From the NCBI GenBank assembly GCA_910574455.1, contig CAJSYZ010000004.1, forward strand, positions 2,481,528 through 2,545,527: a DNA stretch of 64,000 nt, read 5' to 3'. The notes below the pieces were generated by a model. The model made no database searches and had not been told where the DNA came from. It saw only the letters and a list, made by a program, of their open reading frames with translations. Below, piece by piece: positions 44,777 through 56,206 of the stretch (position 1 is the stretch's first letter; each line of letters opens with the position of its first letter). The position numbers and the translations under genes were made by a program. Source of the DNA: Trichaptum fuscoviolaceum (taxonomy: Eukaryota; Basidiomycota; Agaricomycetes; Hymenochaetales; Trichaptaceae).

Positions 44777-47700
44777 TTAGAAAATCAAAAAGCGCTTTTC
44801 CTTTTTCTTGGAGGGCGTGCCACTGGTGTTGTCTGCAGACCTTCCTTCCTGCTTATTCTCAGTGACATTTGCTGGACGTGCTGAAATGCCCTCCACACTG
44901 GCACTTGTACTACCACTGGTTGTACCAAATGACCTATACTCGCCTTCCTCCTCACGAACCGTGTCGAACTCGCGCGGCATCTCACTCGGAGGTGCGTCAG
45001 CGGCAGTCTCACGGCGTTCCATAATGGCTTGGCCAATCGGGCCCATCGCTGCGAGCCCTCCGACGCCATCCATACTTTCGTGAATAGAGACAGTGCTGAG
45101 CGTACGCAGGATTTTGCGGGTTCCGTACATGTTCTCCCCACCGACAGTTGATGCAGTGCGAGATCGCGCGGGAACAATGAAAGAGCCGCCCCCTGTACTC
45201 GGAAAGGGGATATATCCAGTAGCACCAGGGCCTGCAGACGGTGCACGGACAATTGGTGGCGGCGTTGGAACGGGAAATGGCGCTCCTTCACGTACTTGAG
45301 AAGAGTAGAAGTTTGCAATTCCTGTCGGTAGATTAGACTCTTCCGCATATACTGGCATGCCCGACTGCTGTGTTCTTCGAACAGGGGATACTGAGTTACC
45401 CTGCTTTTGAAGCTGTTGAAGATATTGGGCTTGCAAGATACTGGAACGACGTGCGTAGGTCACGACTGGATCATTCACCATATCAGCCGGAGTCGGAGGC
45501 CGCATAGACTCCCGCCTCTCCAGTCCAGGAAGAGGAATCGCCGACGCAGGCGCGGGAGCCTCCGCAATGGGAGCAGCAGCGGTCGCAGTATCAGATTCAG
45601 TTCCTTGCTTCCCGTCTTCTTTGTCCTCGGCTTTCTCATGCTCCGACTTGTCCACCCCACCTGCCTCCACTGCCGTAGAGGTCTCTGCCTCCTCGATGCT
45701 CTCGTCCTCAACAACAATACCTGGAGGAGTTGAAGGTCGCTCTTGCTGCTCAGCGTGCGGCCTTTCAACACTGTTTGCAGTCCCCATCTTCGGCCACTCC
45801 ATTTCAAAGTTGATACTCCGCACTTCACGTCTATACTCCTCGATCTCGTTCCAGAGGGCTTCTCGGTACTGATCAATTGTTTCCAGCTTCTCGATATCGC
45901 GCCATTTCTCGTAGGGAACGGGGCACTCAGGTTCATCCGTCACGTCATGATACGAAGCTAGCCAGGGATGTTCCAGGGCCTGTGGGACAGTGATGCGGTC
46001 CTGAGGGTCGAACGCAAGCATTTTTGCGAGAAGATCAAGTGCTATAATCAAAATGTAAGCTGCAGTGCAGAGCAATAATTGAAGAAAAACAACGCACCTA
46101 AAGGGTCAGCGGAAGGCATTAGTTTCCGGAAAGGAACCGTTTTTCGGAATGGTAGCGAACGAACATAAGCCTGAGCCTTTACCACAAAGTCAGTAACTAT
46201 AGGCAAAAGGTAGTTTCCAGAAGGAAAGACCTTGTCACTTCCTATCCGTTTAACAATACTTTCGTCCGGTGATCCTGACCGTGAAATTAAATACAGAACA
46301 TGACGAAATTGAGGATGTGACTCACCTAGGACATCTAAGATCTTGTTTAATTGGTCAACTGCATTCCAACATTAGGACCGTATTTAGAATGATGTATACG
46401 AAACGTCTAACCATAGCTGAACAAATAGTATTAGAACTAATAATTCAGTTCAATAAGGTAAATTTGACTGACTCTTTGCCCTTGAATAGCGGCCTGCCAA
46501 GTAATAGCTCAGCAAGGATACACCCTATCGACCAAACATCGACTGTCACAAGTTGAGTATCTAGATATAGCGATGAGAGAAAACTCGCATACTAGCTGTG
46601 TTATAGCGACTATAATGAATATTGATCGTGAGCGAACCTGTATCGTTAACGTGGGCTGTGCACCTACCGGAACGCAAGCATAATCTCCGGCGCTCGATAC
46701 CATCTCGTGGCGACATATTCCGTCATCTGCGTGGCATACTCCTCTGGCGCCGCGTCGAAGCCACGACTTAACCCGAAGTCACATATCTTCAGTTCACAGT
46801 CAGCGTTGACCAGAAGATTACCCGGCTTCAGATCCCTATGAACCACCGATGCCGAATGAATGTATTTCATGCCTGAAATACAGTCATGGGAACAGGAATG
46901 TAGGTACGAAAGTATGATTATGCTCACCCCGCAATATTTGATACACGAAGTACTGAACGTGTTCGTTCGTAAGAGATTGCCCCGATTTTATTATCTGATG
47001 AAGGTCGGCTGTAAGAAACACAACCATGTCAAATGGATGGCTCAATAAGCTAATGATGAATTGCCTACCTTCCATGGGCTACAAGAAGACGTAAAGTGTC
47101 AACAAAGCGGATAAATATAGGCAATGGCACACACCTCCATGAACAGATATCTTTTCAGAATAATTTAGTTAGTATCTTGTTTGGTCCTTCCAGTAAAAAG
47201 CTCACATTTCATTGAAGTCCTTGGAGATCGCGTCCACGTCGATGAGACCGGTAATATTCTCATGGTTTGCGAAGTGGCGGAGTAGAGTAATCTCCCGCAG
47301 CGCCCGCTTCGCAAGAGATACTTTCTCAAAGACGCGAGTGACAAGTTTGATAGCAACTGTTTCACCAGAGATCTCGTCCGCAGCTGAGCTAATAGCACAA
47401 CGTTAAGCAAAGCACGGAACTATAATGAACAATGAGAGCATACATTACGACCCCATAAGCGCCAGACCCCATATCCCGAATCATCTTCCAGCGTTTCTCA
47501 ACATGAAATACCTTTCCGAACGATGACACCAGTGCATGGTAACCTCTATAGTGAGGAAATGAAAGAGAAAAGATTGAGCTAAGATCTTGCTATGAGTAAT
47601 GTGGCAAACGCACCTCCGCCGCAGGCTATCCTCAGTCACCGTATTTGAAGGGCGTCGGGTGCGCGATCGGCCTCTATCGACATTCCACGAGCCAGGAGAG

Positions 47701-47846
47701 GCTTTGTCCTCTGAACTAGACTCATCGCCCTCCTCGCCGCGCACCTTAGATCTTCTCCCGCCTCTGCGCGGTGCAGGTTGAGAAGCTTCCGTCTCCGAGC
47801 GCCGTCTCGAGGACGAAGCATCACGTCGTTCCTCAACCTGAGACAT
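44777..47846 (-). CDS. SLT2: MAP kinase of the cell-wall integrity type
   Basis: Ser/Thr kinase resembling yeast Slt2/Mpk1. About 80 charged residues precede the kinase domain. It has GSGAYGVV (Gly loop), [12 protein letters not shown] (catalytic lysine), [42 protein letters not shown], the TEY activation motif (near 46720) and [14 protein letters not shown]. Further exons give [21 protein letters not shown], then [16 protein letters not shown] and a Pro/Ser-rich tail of about 400 residues. About nine exons are joined by introns of about 50 bases. In fungi this kinase is phosphorylated by an Mkk1/2-type MAPKK and controls wall repair. The N-terminal extension is longer than in yeast. Confidence 0.93.
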
Positions 47847-48413
47847 GATTTAAAGTAATCAGACTATCTTGTTGCTCGCTCGCTACTTGAGCGTGAAGTC
47901 GACAGGTAGACTATGAAGATGAGATAACCTAGGCGATGACTCCAATCGTCCAGTGCAGTGGGAATTGTAAGCTGGGATGATGCGATTCGCCACAGGATGT
48001 ATATTTTGGGGGCAAACGGAAGCAGCCAGAAGACAAGAAAGAGGATGAGATTATGGTGGATGAGGACAAAGGAGTGCGGTATACTTGAGGGAGAGAAGAG
48101 GTGACGGCCTTCATTTCAATTGCGGCATTAGGTAGCGTGTCTCGAACTTCCCCAAGTCTATTTATTATTCAAAGATCTGTCCCCCCTGATTGGCGCATCA
48201 AACTTTTGGCGTGCAATTGCTTCCACTCCTCGTTAACTCGACAGCTAAACACTTTGTTACACAATATATACGCTCTTTACTAGATAAAATGAACTAAACA
48301 ATACGGAAAACCTAGAATAAAGCGAACGGAATAAGTGCTATTCGCACCCTGCATAAAGATCTCGATCGATATGATATCATTAAAGCCATCCCGCCAGCAC
48401 GTGTATTATCGGT
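47847..48413. other. MAP kinase promoter and symplekin 3' region
   Basis: Upstream of the kinase ATG (47846, minus). It holds CT/GA-rich patches around 48030-48090 but no gene. Confidence 0.45.
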
Positions 48414-51400
48414 CTACGTAGGGAGTGGTTGTGACTGGGGTTGTGGCTGAGGCGCTGGGCTCTGGTTATCATCTCCGAAAAGATCGAGGAACCCGGCCTG
48501 ACGGGCTTTGTTGCCAGCCTTTTTCAGCACAAATTCCCGCAATCCAGACTTCAGGCCTGGTTGTTTGTCAACGAGTTCGCGAAGCTGGTCTTTCGGTAAC
48601 TGGAGGAGCGCCCCAAAGCTTGCAGGCGCAATGACTTTAGCGCACCGAATGAAACCTTCCCACAAGTGAGGGTTCATCCAAATTTTCTTTGTGATTAACC
48701 GGGAAAGGAGCGTAGTAGAGACAAAGCCGATCAGCGACTTATACGTCGTTACCGCCTGGATAACCTAACAGAAGCAAAAGCAATTAAACCAGATCGGTAT
48801 GTGAATGAAACTATGAAGCTGGATACTCACGGTCCGCAGGAAGAGAACGGGGAGCACCGGTTCATCTACGATTTGCTGCATGACTACGGCAAGGATTTCT
48901 GACCTAAACACGTCGGTCATTGAGAAACAAATGCTGATCGCTATTTGCCACTCGCGTTAATATGATGCACCCATTTACAAATACTAGACACTCACCCTCA
49001 ATAGCACTCTTCAGACCAATCTCCTTTTCTGACTCATGAAGCAACACCATCAATTCGGCAGGGGTCAGCAGTTCGCTTTGCCGTACGCGAGGGGCATTTG
49101 ATGTCACGCTTCCGAACGTCTGTGGAGGTGTGGTAACAATAGATTCAAAGACACCCTTCACCACTTGCTTATTTTCGGGCGAGCCATTGAGCATAGAAAC
49201 AATGTGGGGGAGATACCGGTTAATATCGGCCTGGACAAGATCGGTTTTAGTTCAACGGATACCATAACTTTAAGAGAGAAGAAGTAGAGATACCAACCTT
49301 ATCCATCTCTGCGATGATCGGAATAAGGAACTTCGGGTCTAAATTCCGGTCCGCCATGAGGCCTTTCACGAGGGAGACAACAGCAGGTGTTGGCCTGCCA
49401 TTCTCGGTGAAGATTGTTAGTACACGTAAGGCGAGAGACTCTGAACCAGAAGGGAAGGTTCGCATGAGAGTTAACAGCTTCCCATGATTAGGACCAAGGG
49501 ACCGTATGAGTGCAGTGATGAGATCTTGTATGGCTTCCTGCACAGAAACATCCATCTGCGCATACGCATCAAATATACTGAGGAAATGAAACTCTTTAGT
49601 GAGTACCCTATCCGACTTACTTATGTCAAAAAGGACGTACTCATCGAGAAACTCCGTGGACTTGACACTTAGAGCGAAGATCAGCTCCACGTGCTGTAAG
49701 ACTTGTGACTTATTCGCAGGGAGTTCGACTTCCTCCGGAAGATATTCCGTCTGCACGACCTCTTCCTGCGGCATCTCGCCATCCTCTGAACCATCTCCAG
49801 TGCCTTCGCGGTCAGCTTTTTCAGTGTCCTTTCGCGGCCGCTTCTGCAGACGCCGCAGTAGACGTAATGCGAACGTTCGCACCATATCGCTCATTGGTTG
49901 TACATCCGGTAACCACCGTTTCACGGTGATGATTGCCGCACCACGAGTAACTTTTTCTGTTAACAAGTCAGAAAGGGGCATGTAATCTGACGGCGGATTG
50001 AATATTTTAACCTGTATGAGTCGTAAGGTCGAGTAGCATCTTAATAGCTGTTTCTCGGAGGGGAAGTCGCTGGGAGGCAAACTCCCGTAAGGTTGTAAAC
50101 CCTACTTGCATACTATTATGTCTCATTGTTAGGCAATGACAGATGCCATATTTTAAAAATGGCCTACCGATCGCCTTCCAAACAAAGATCACGCAGCAAG
50201 GTCAATATTACTCGAGGGACATGAGGAATATCCAGGAGAAATCGGGAAAAGGTTCGGTCCTTTGCGTCTATCGACGGTTCGTAAGCTTGCACCAGTTTTG
50301 TCAACCAAACATCATAATTCCCCGCCTGCAAAAACATCAGCACGAATCCAATAGAAAAGCAGAGTTATCCATAGACAAACATATTGTGGATTTTTCATCT
50401 TCCGTAATCTGTCATTATACCACTCTTCGTTCATCCAAACAATAGCTAACCGTTCTCTGTATGGGTTTGCAATGTTAGGCAAAAAATGTCTGAGCTAAAA
50501 GCGTCGGCGAACCTTGAGGGGAAGTCGGTCAGAATGTAGTCGAATAGCGCCTGTCTGACCCTATCTTCCCGTGATAGCGTATCAACCACGTCAATCTGTG
50601 TCTCCTTTTGCAGCTCATCCTCACCCTCCCCATCGTCGGGTACCGCTCTGGTGAGCATGCGCACAAGAAGAAGCATCCAAAGATCCTGCGGTAGTGCACC
50701 TTGACCCGGTTGGTGGGTAGTGGGCATCGTCTCGTTGACGAATGTAAGTTCGCCACCAGTGTCCCATATTCGAGCCATCGAAGACCGTACCAGAGCGCTT
50801 CTCTCCAGATCCGATACTTCTCGAGGCGGTGGCATTTGAAAATCGGCAAAGCGCAATGCCTCTTCCATGTCCATAAGATCTGGTTCATCAGCCATATCCT
50901 CCGATTGTGATTTGTCTCGAGATAGCTAAAGATGATAACGGACATTCACAAACAAGCTTTAAATTTGAGAAAGAATTGCACACCTCTTCGTTTAGTTTTT
51001 CTGGCTCATATTCTATCTCTTCTTCGTCAATGTCCATTTGCAAGGGATCAACAGGTTCAGCTTTGACGACGGACACTTTCTCGGATTCAAGGGATGCCTT
51101 TGGCGCAGATGGGATGGATTTGGATTGTTCTAAATCAGCTCGAGGAGCCGTAGGGAGAGTGGCTTCTGTCTCAGTGACAGGCGGTGGTTGAAGCATACCA
51201 TTCGCTTGTTTGTATGTCTTATTACCATGTGTCAGTTAATTGTTGTTTCGAAATCACAGCAAACCTTACCTGAACAGCATTTGCGAGGTCTTGCTCAGTG
51301 AGGACTTGCAAGTTCGCTACGATGAGGTCAGTAACGAGAGTATGCGGGAGGGAGCCGAAGTCGAAGTTGGCCAAAACACTGGAGACCGTGCTTGATGAGT

Positions 51401-52597
51401 GCTCTGTCTTAAGTCGCTTTGCCTCGTTAGCTTCGTTACTGAGCGCAGTTATCGAGCGCTTGCGATTTGCCTCTGCCGCCGCTGCGGCCTTGCGATTCCG
51501 CTCAAAAGTGGCTGCCCGATCCATTCGAGTTGCTTGCTGTGCCAGAGCATCGTTGAGCTGCCCTGCGAACGCTGAACTAATTTGCGGAACTCGAGAGAAG
51601 TGGGTAAGGAGGATGCGGACGGCCTTCTCGACGCTCCGCACTTCTGTATACGGACAATGAGCTATGGCACCCGGCTGCCAACTGGATAAGGCGGATATGA
51701 TTAAGGGTGTTTGCGCGGGTCGAAGTTTGGCAAGGTTGGCCCAGCTGTTCACCACAGCTGCGACCATGATGGGACTAGGCAGCGTATAGAATATCGTGAT
51801 GATGGCTTCCATGAGCTTCGTTCCTTCGGCCTCGAGCTGCGCAACAGGGATGAAGGGGTGGTCGGGAGGACAGAAAGATAAGTTCGGGTCGTTAGGTTTT
51901 TGCAGCTGATGAATACATATGTGAATGATAAACCTCGGTGTTGCTGCTAGACGTCTCACTCACCCGAGGATCCGTTACACCACGCGTTTGCACAAGTATC
52001 ACTCTCTGTATGACCTTCAATGCCGCCAACTTCATACCCGTAGTCGCCGCCGGTGCCCAGACAAGTTCAATGATACGTGTTTTGAGAGCGTTCAGCGAGT
52101 CCCACATCTGCTTGTTCGTTCGATTGGTACATCTGGCCGGGCGTCAAGAATCACATTATGTCTAAACATAAACACTCACAAGAACCGGAAGACCAAGGGA
52201 TATACGCCTCCAAAACATTGTATCACGGCCTTAGCGGTAGCAGGATTTGGCTCATTTAAGAGGGGTCCCAGAACGTCAAGTGCCTGTATCGCGACTGTAA
52301 ACGCGTAAGAGCGTAAGAGTTTGTACGCCAGCAAAAATTTGTCGTATACGCACGTTCAGTGCGTTTCTCAACGGGTAGATTTGCGCGGCTAATGGCATAA
52401 TGAAGCAAATCTAGTGTCCATCTCTTCAATATGGAGTCTTGGGCTCCCGTGACGGTTCTGATGAGGCTGCTGCACAACAACGGCACAAAACTTGGGTTGG
52501 ACTCGAGACTTTCGCGAAGTTGAGCTAACAGATCCTCCTGTTCTTTTGAGTCTGGTGGAACTGCATAGGCCTTCTGTAAGGTCTGCAACGGATCCAT
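48414..52597 (-). CDS. Symplekin/Pta1, mRNA 3'-end processing scaffold
   Basis: Scaffold of the cleavage and polyadenylation machinery (yeast Pta1, animal symplekin). Start at 52597 (MDPLQTLQKAY). N-terminal HEAT-like helices include LLCSSLIRTVTGAQDSILKR and LDLLHYAISRANLPVEKR. Later exons include KLRPAQTPLIISALSSW and the acidic linker MDIDEEEIEYEPEKLNEE. The C-terminal symplekin domain has AELMVLLHESEKEIGLK, MQQIVDEPVLPVLFLRTVIQ, NPHLWEGFIRCAKVIAPASF and LPKDQLRELVDKQPGLKS. The protein ends with a Pro/Gln tail at 48414. About ten exons with introns of about 50 bases. Confidence 0.9.
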
Positions 52598-52682
52598 TTC
52601 CTGAAGTTTGTCTAGCCTATGCTATAGTTGCATGAACGAAAGAGCGAAGATGCTAAATGCGAGCCAACGCGTTTACATACTA

Positions 52683-52865
52683 TTAGTTACCTATTCCGTC
52701 GTTGTTTCTTATAACACTGTCACTCCAAGTCTCAGGCTGCCACCTGTGTATTATCTCCGCACGACGAGTAACCTGCAGACTCTTACTACCTACTATTTCT
52801 TCGAAGTCTTCAGCTTCTTCCGGGTCGAGGATAACGCTTTTCATGAACTTGGCGTATTTCCCCAA
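52683..52865 (-). CDS. Short unrecognised frame upstream of symplekin
   Basis: A 60-codon frame with a protein-like composition (SVILDPEEAEDFEEIVGS, WQPETW) and a possible GTAACT donor at its end. It could be an exon of a small gene or of an alternative symplekin leader. No family is recognised. Confidence 0.2.
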   Translation of the reverse strand: MGKYAKFMKSVILDPEEAEDFEEIVGSKSLQVTRRAEIIHRWQPETWSDSVIRNNDGIGN

Positions 52866-53621
52866 CGGTTACCCGCCAAGTCGATTCCACTCGTCTCTAT
52901 AATATACTATACCTACGCGATCCGGATGTCCAAAATCCGGATGTTCGCCTTCAAGCGCCCGGGTCTTTGCACTTTACCCCAACTGACGCAGAGAGAGAGA
53001 TGAGGGGAAAGTCACAAGCATCGCGACTCCAAGTTGTCTTTATTGCTGCGGACATCGTGGTGTCTGGGTCGGTGCGTCTCTCATTCAGCTTGTTCGATCC
53101 GCCATTAAACCAAGCCCGAGAATAGGTATACACACTGCACTGAATGACACCATGTCGGGGCCGCGCAGGCCAACGAATGCATTGTTCATACCGCGCTTGT
53201 TCTTCTAAGTTCGTTTGCACTTGAAGCTTCTTCCTCGCGGGGGTGACTCCGTCGATGTGCGGGATCATTTTCAGGCGGCGTCAGTGTCCACAACGGCCGG
53301 TAGGCGAGCGACGACGGCATCGAGCTACCTGAGGTTACATGGTCCTGATCATGGACATTCGGGAGAAGCAATAAAGAGATGGCCAAACAAATATCTGATT
53401 TCTTATCACACCACTCTGTTAGCACATATTAGATCTCCCCCTTCGGCTAAGTTCTCTCTAACAAGACGGGAGTTTGAGCGTGGCACCAAAACCGACCCCT
53501 TCATCGTTAATGAAGTTTTCCGGTACGTTTGATGCCAATATATGATTTTTTTTCTCCGAACAAAGCGCCTTCACGGTAACTTTTATAGGTAGTCTTGAGG
53601 TTGACATCTTACAACACCAGA
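52866..53621. other. Intergenic 52866-53621
   Basis: No convincing gene. Short frames on both strands include a hydrophobic 34-codon minus-strand frame (53085-53189). It probably holds promoters for the flanking divergent genes. Confidence 0.4.
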
Positions 53622-54804
53622 AATGCCTATTAAGCTCCCCTTAGACTACAAGTTCTATAAGGAAAAAACGTTGAACACCTCGACTACTGTCGGCGCATGT
53701 ATACGATGTTTCAGGTATTTATTCCCTCTGACTTGCACCCATCCCTTCTCTTAATGGACCATTATCGTAGAGGACTGCCGACTCCTATCAGTCGATACCC
53801 TGTGGCTTTGCTCATGCAGGGCAGTCCGCTGTTCAGAGGTTGATTAACTTCCTCAAAGATGAGGGGATACAACGCGATATGGATTTGTACTTTGCATCAC
53901 CGACGGCGGTAATTCACAAGGAAGAGACGCTGCTGTGCAGCGTTTGGACAATATCGGTTTCACGTACTGCGTCCGAGAGTTGTTGATAAACCTACCACAA
54001 ATCAACAGTAGCCCACCACCCTCAAGGAGAATGAAAGGAGATAGTAGAAACAGTAACCCGTGTAAGAGGTGCAAGAAAGACAAGAAAAAGGTCAGTATAT
54101 TGTTCTCCTTTTTCATATTATTAAAAAGTGTGCATGACACTCACAAGACCGCATCTAGTGCTCGCCCAACTATGTATCTTCCAGTTGTACACGATGCAAC
54201 AATCACAGGTACTTTTGTGAGAGGTCCACGATCAGTACAGAAGTTACTCAGGTGAGAATAACATCGTAGTCAAAACTCATCCTCGCACTGATCAGAATAG
54301 AAAACTCTCACCGACAAGTCGAGCTCATCGACAGAAGAGCTAGAATTTACACCCAAATTCCAAGTCGCGGATGAAAAAGATAATGAAGGCCTTCACAGTT
54401 TGGAGGCGCCGCCGATGAACTCCAGGGTAAGCGTTTCTTTTAAAGCTTCAAACATCGCTAATCAGCAGGACTATTCTTGGCAGGACCCACGCACCCGGAC
54501 ACCCATACCCCAGAGGCGCAACACAGACCAGAATCACACCATCACTCCAATGAGCCAACCGCCACTTGCTTTTCCAGCCCATATGAGACAGAACATGACT
54601 GTAGATCAGCATTACTTCTACCAACTCAACCCGCAGGTATTGATCCAGTGGCCCATTGCAGCGCAGTACCAAAGCAGCGCGCTGATTGGCCGTCTGTTAG
54701 TCGAGAGTACGCCGGATGCAAACTATCAGTTCGGACAAGCGAGCAGCCAAAACTTGGATACAGAAAATGTGGATGAGTTTTGGGCTTGGTTGAGCGGCAC
54801 ATGA
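53622..54804 (+). CDS. Small Zn2Cys6 protein
   Basis: The model starts MPIKLPLDYKFYKEKT and splices four or five times with short introns. The central exon pair encodes a complete fungal zinc-cluster spacing, C-x2-C-x6-C-x8-C-x2-C-x6-C (CKRCKKDKKKC, then CTRC, then C). The intron at about 54093-54159 splits the motif after DKKK. The C-terminus (SSSSTEELEF, then PQRRNTDQNH and ending EFWAWLSGT) is Ser/Gln/Pro-rich, as in activation regions. Zn2Cys6 proteins normally bind DNA. At about 280 residues this one is small, lacks the usual large fungal middle-homology region, and has the cluster about 120 residues in. The 5' exons before 53863 are the least certain. Confidence 0.65.
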
Positions 54805-55494
54805 GTGATAAAATCTACAATTATAAGTAGTTAGCACATATGCATAAGTAGTAATAATACGGAGACTGACGACGCGGAGATATGTGTTCATCGACGTGGT
54901 GATGGAAAAAATACTGAAAATCATCTAACATGTGAGACTCTCAAGTACACATGGGAGAGGACAATACTTGAATAAACGGTGAATATAATGTTAAGATGAT
55001 GACTTTCTCGGTGAATTAGGGTGGTTGTTGTAGGTTGCTACTAGCTAGTTTGATGAAACACCTTTATACGGTATCATTTAGTGGGAATGAACTGCTGAGG
55101 GACGCGATACAAAGCTCACTAAATGCTCTGCCTCGCAATGTAGATCATAAGACGTTGTGTATGTAACATGAGTAGGAATAAACCGTACTCGGTTGGGGGC
55201 CTTTCTGTTTCCGAGCAGTCATGGTGACGCTGCTACTGTACGTAGTCGTACTGAATGTACGACTAGCGTCCTATCCTCAAATAATGTAAATAACAGAGAA
55301 GTATAGTTGATTGGGCCCTCTGGAGATGCATTCGAATTCTGTAGGACTTTAAATATCATCATCGACTTGTTATTACATAGATGTTGAGAGTAAGGAAAGA
55401 CGGACACCGGCAAACTTGTTGCCGCTTCAAGTTGCAGTGCTAGCTTGAGCGCGGCTATGTGGTAGGCTATTTCGTCATCTTGCTTTCCACCGCC
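54805..55494. other. Intergenic 54805-55494
   Basis: No recognisable gene on the plus strand. A 123-codon minus-strand frame (55219-55590) overlaps the start of the V-ATPase subunit gene and has no domain. Probably the 3' region and promoter. Confidence 0.4.
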
Positions 55495-56030
55495 ATGGTC
55501 AGTAACAAAGCTCGTCGGATGACGCGAAGCCATTTGACTTATCAATCTGCCCTTCGTAGGCGACATCACAGAACCAGGGAATACAGACACTGCTGGAAGC
55601 GGAGAAAGAGGCGGCCAAGGTTGTGCAGGAAGCTCGCCAATGTATGTTGCACAGTCTATGACGCCACGACTATATTCACCTCAGGGCACCAAAAACAGAT
55701 CGCGTCCAGAAGCTGAAGGATGCTCGCTCAGAGGCAGAGAAAGAGATAAAAGAGTACAAATCATCGAAGGAGGCTGAGTTCAAGGAATTTGAGCGATCGG
55801 TATGTAGGGAGACAGCTTATTCCTTACAGCATATTGACAACGCGCCGCAGCGAGACGGCACGACACAAACTTCTCAGTCAGCAATCGACAAAGAGACGGA
55901 AGTGAAGCTGGAGGAAATCTCAAAGGCGTATCTCGCGAACAAGGACAAAGTGGTTAAGAAGCTGCTTGACAGAGTGGTGCTCGTCAAACCTGAACTCCAT
56001 CGGAATTTGAGGAAGGTCGAGAGGGCATGA
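55495..56030 (+). CDS. VMA10: V-type ATPase subunit G (Vma10)
   Basis: Peripheral-stalk subunit of the vacuolar proton pump; it pairs with subunit E as a long coiled coil. Spliced exons read NQGIQTLLEAEKEAAKVV, YRVQKLKDARSEAEKEI, KEFERS, then DGTTQTSQSAIDKETEVK and LLDRVVLVKPELHRNLR. These match the conserved family almost throughout. Introns are about 55622-55678 and about 55800-55853. A further intron right after the first ATG (donor 55498, acceptor 55571) gives the proposed start, which is the least certain part. Length of about 115 residues is normal. Confidence 0.88.
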
Positions 56031-56206
56031 ATGCAGATTGTGACCTCTTTTATCATATCAATTCATTGTAGTGTATAATCAATGAGAAGTGACGGACATT
56101 TTATATTATTGTTGCATTGATACTCATGCCGAGCTGTGCTTCTTCGCGCGCTAACTGCAATCATGCCAGTTCTCGCGTGTAAGCGGCTCTGCTTTATACC
56201 CTCACC

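Noticed and set aside
53085..53189. Hydrophobic 34-codon minus-strand frame (MNNAFVGLRG start)
   Set aside because: Could be a tiny membrane protein, but there is no recognised family and no supporting splice or promoter evidence.
55219..55590. 123-codon minus-strand frame
   Set aside because: Overlaps the start and first intron of the V-ATPase subunit G gene. No domain and an uneven composition.
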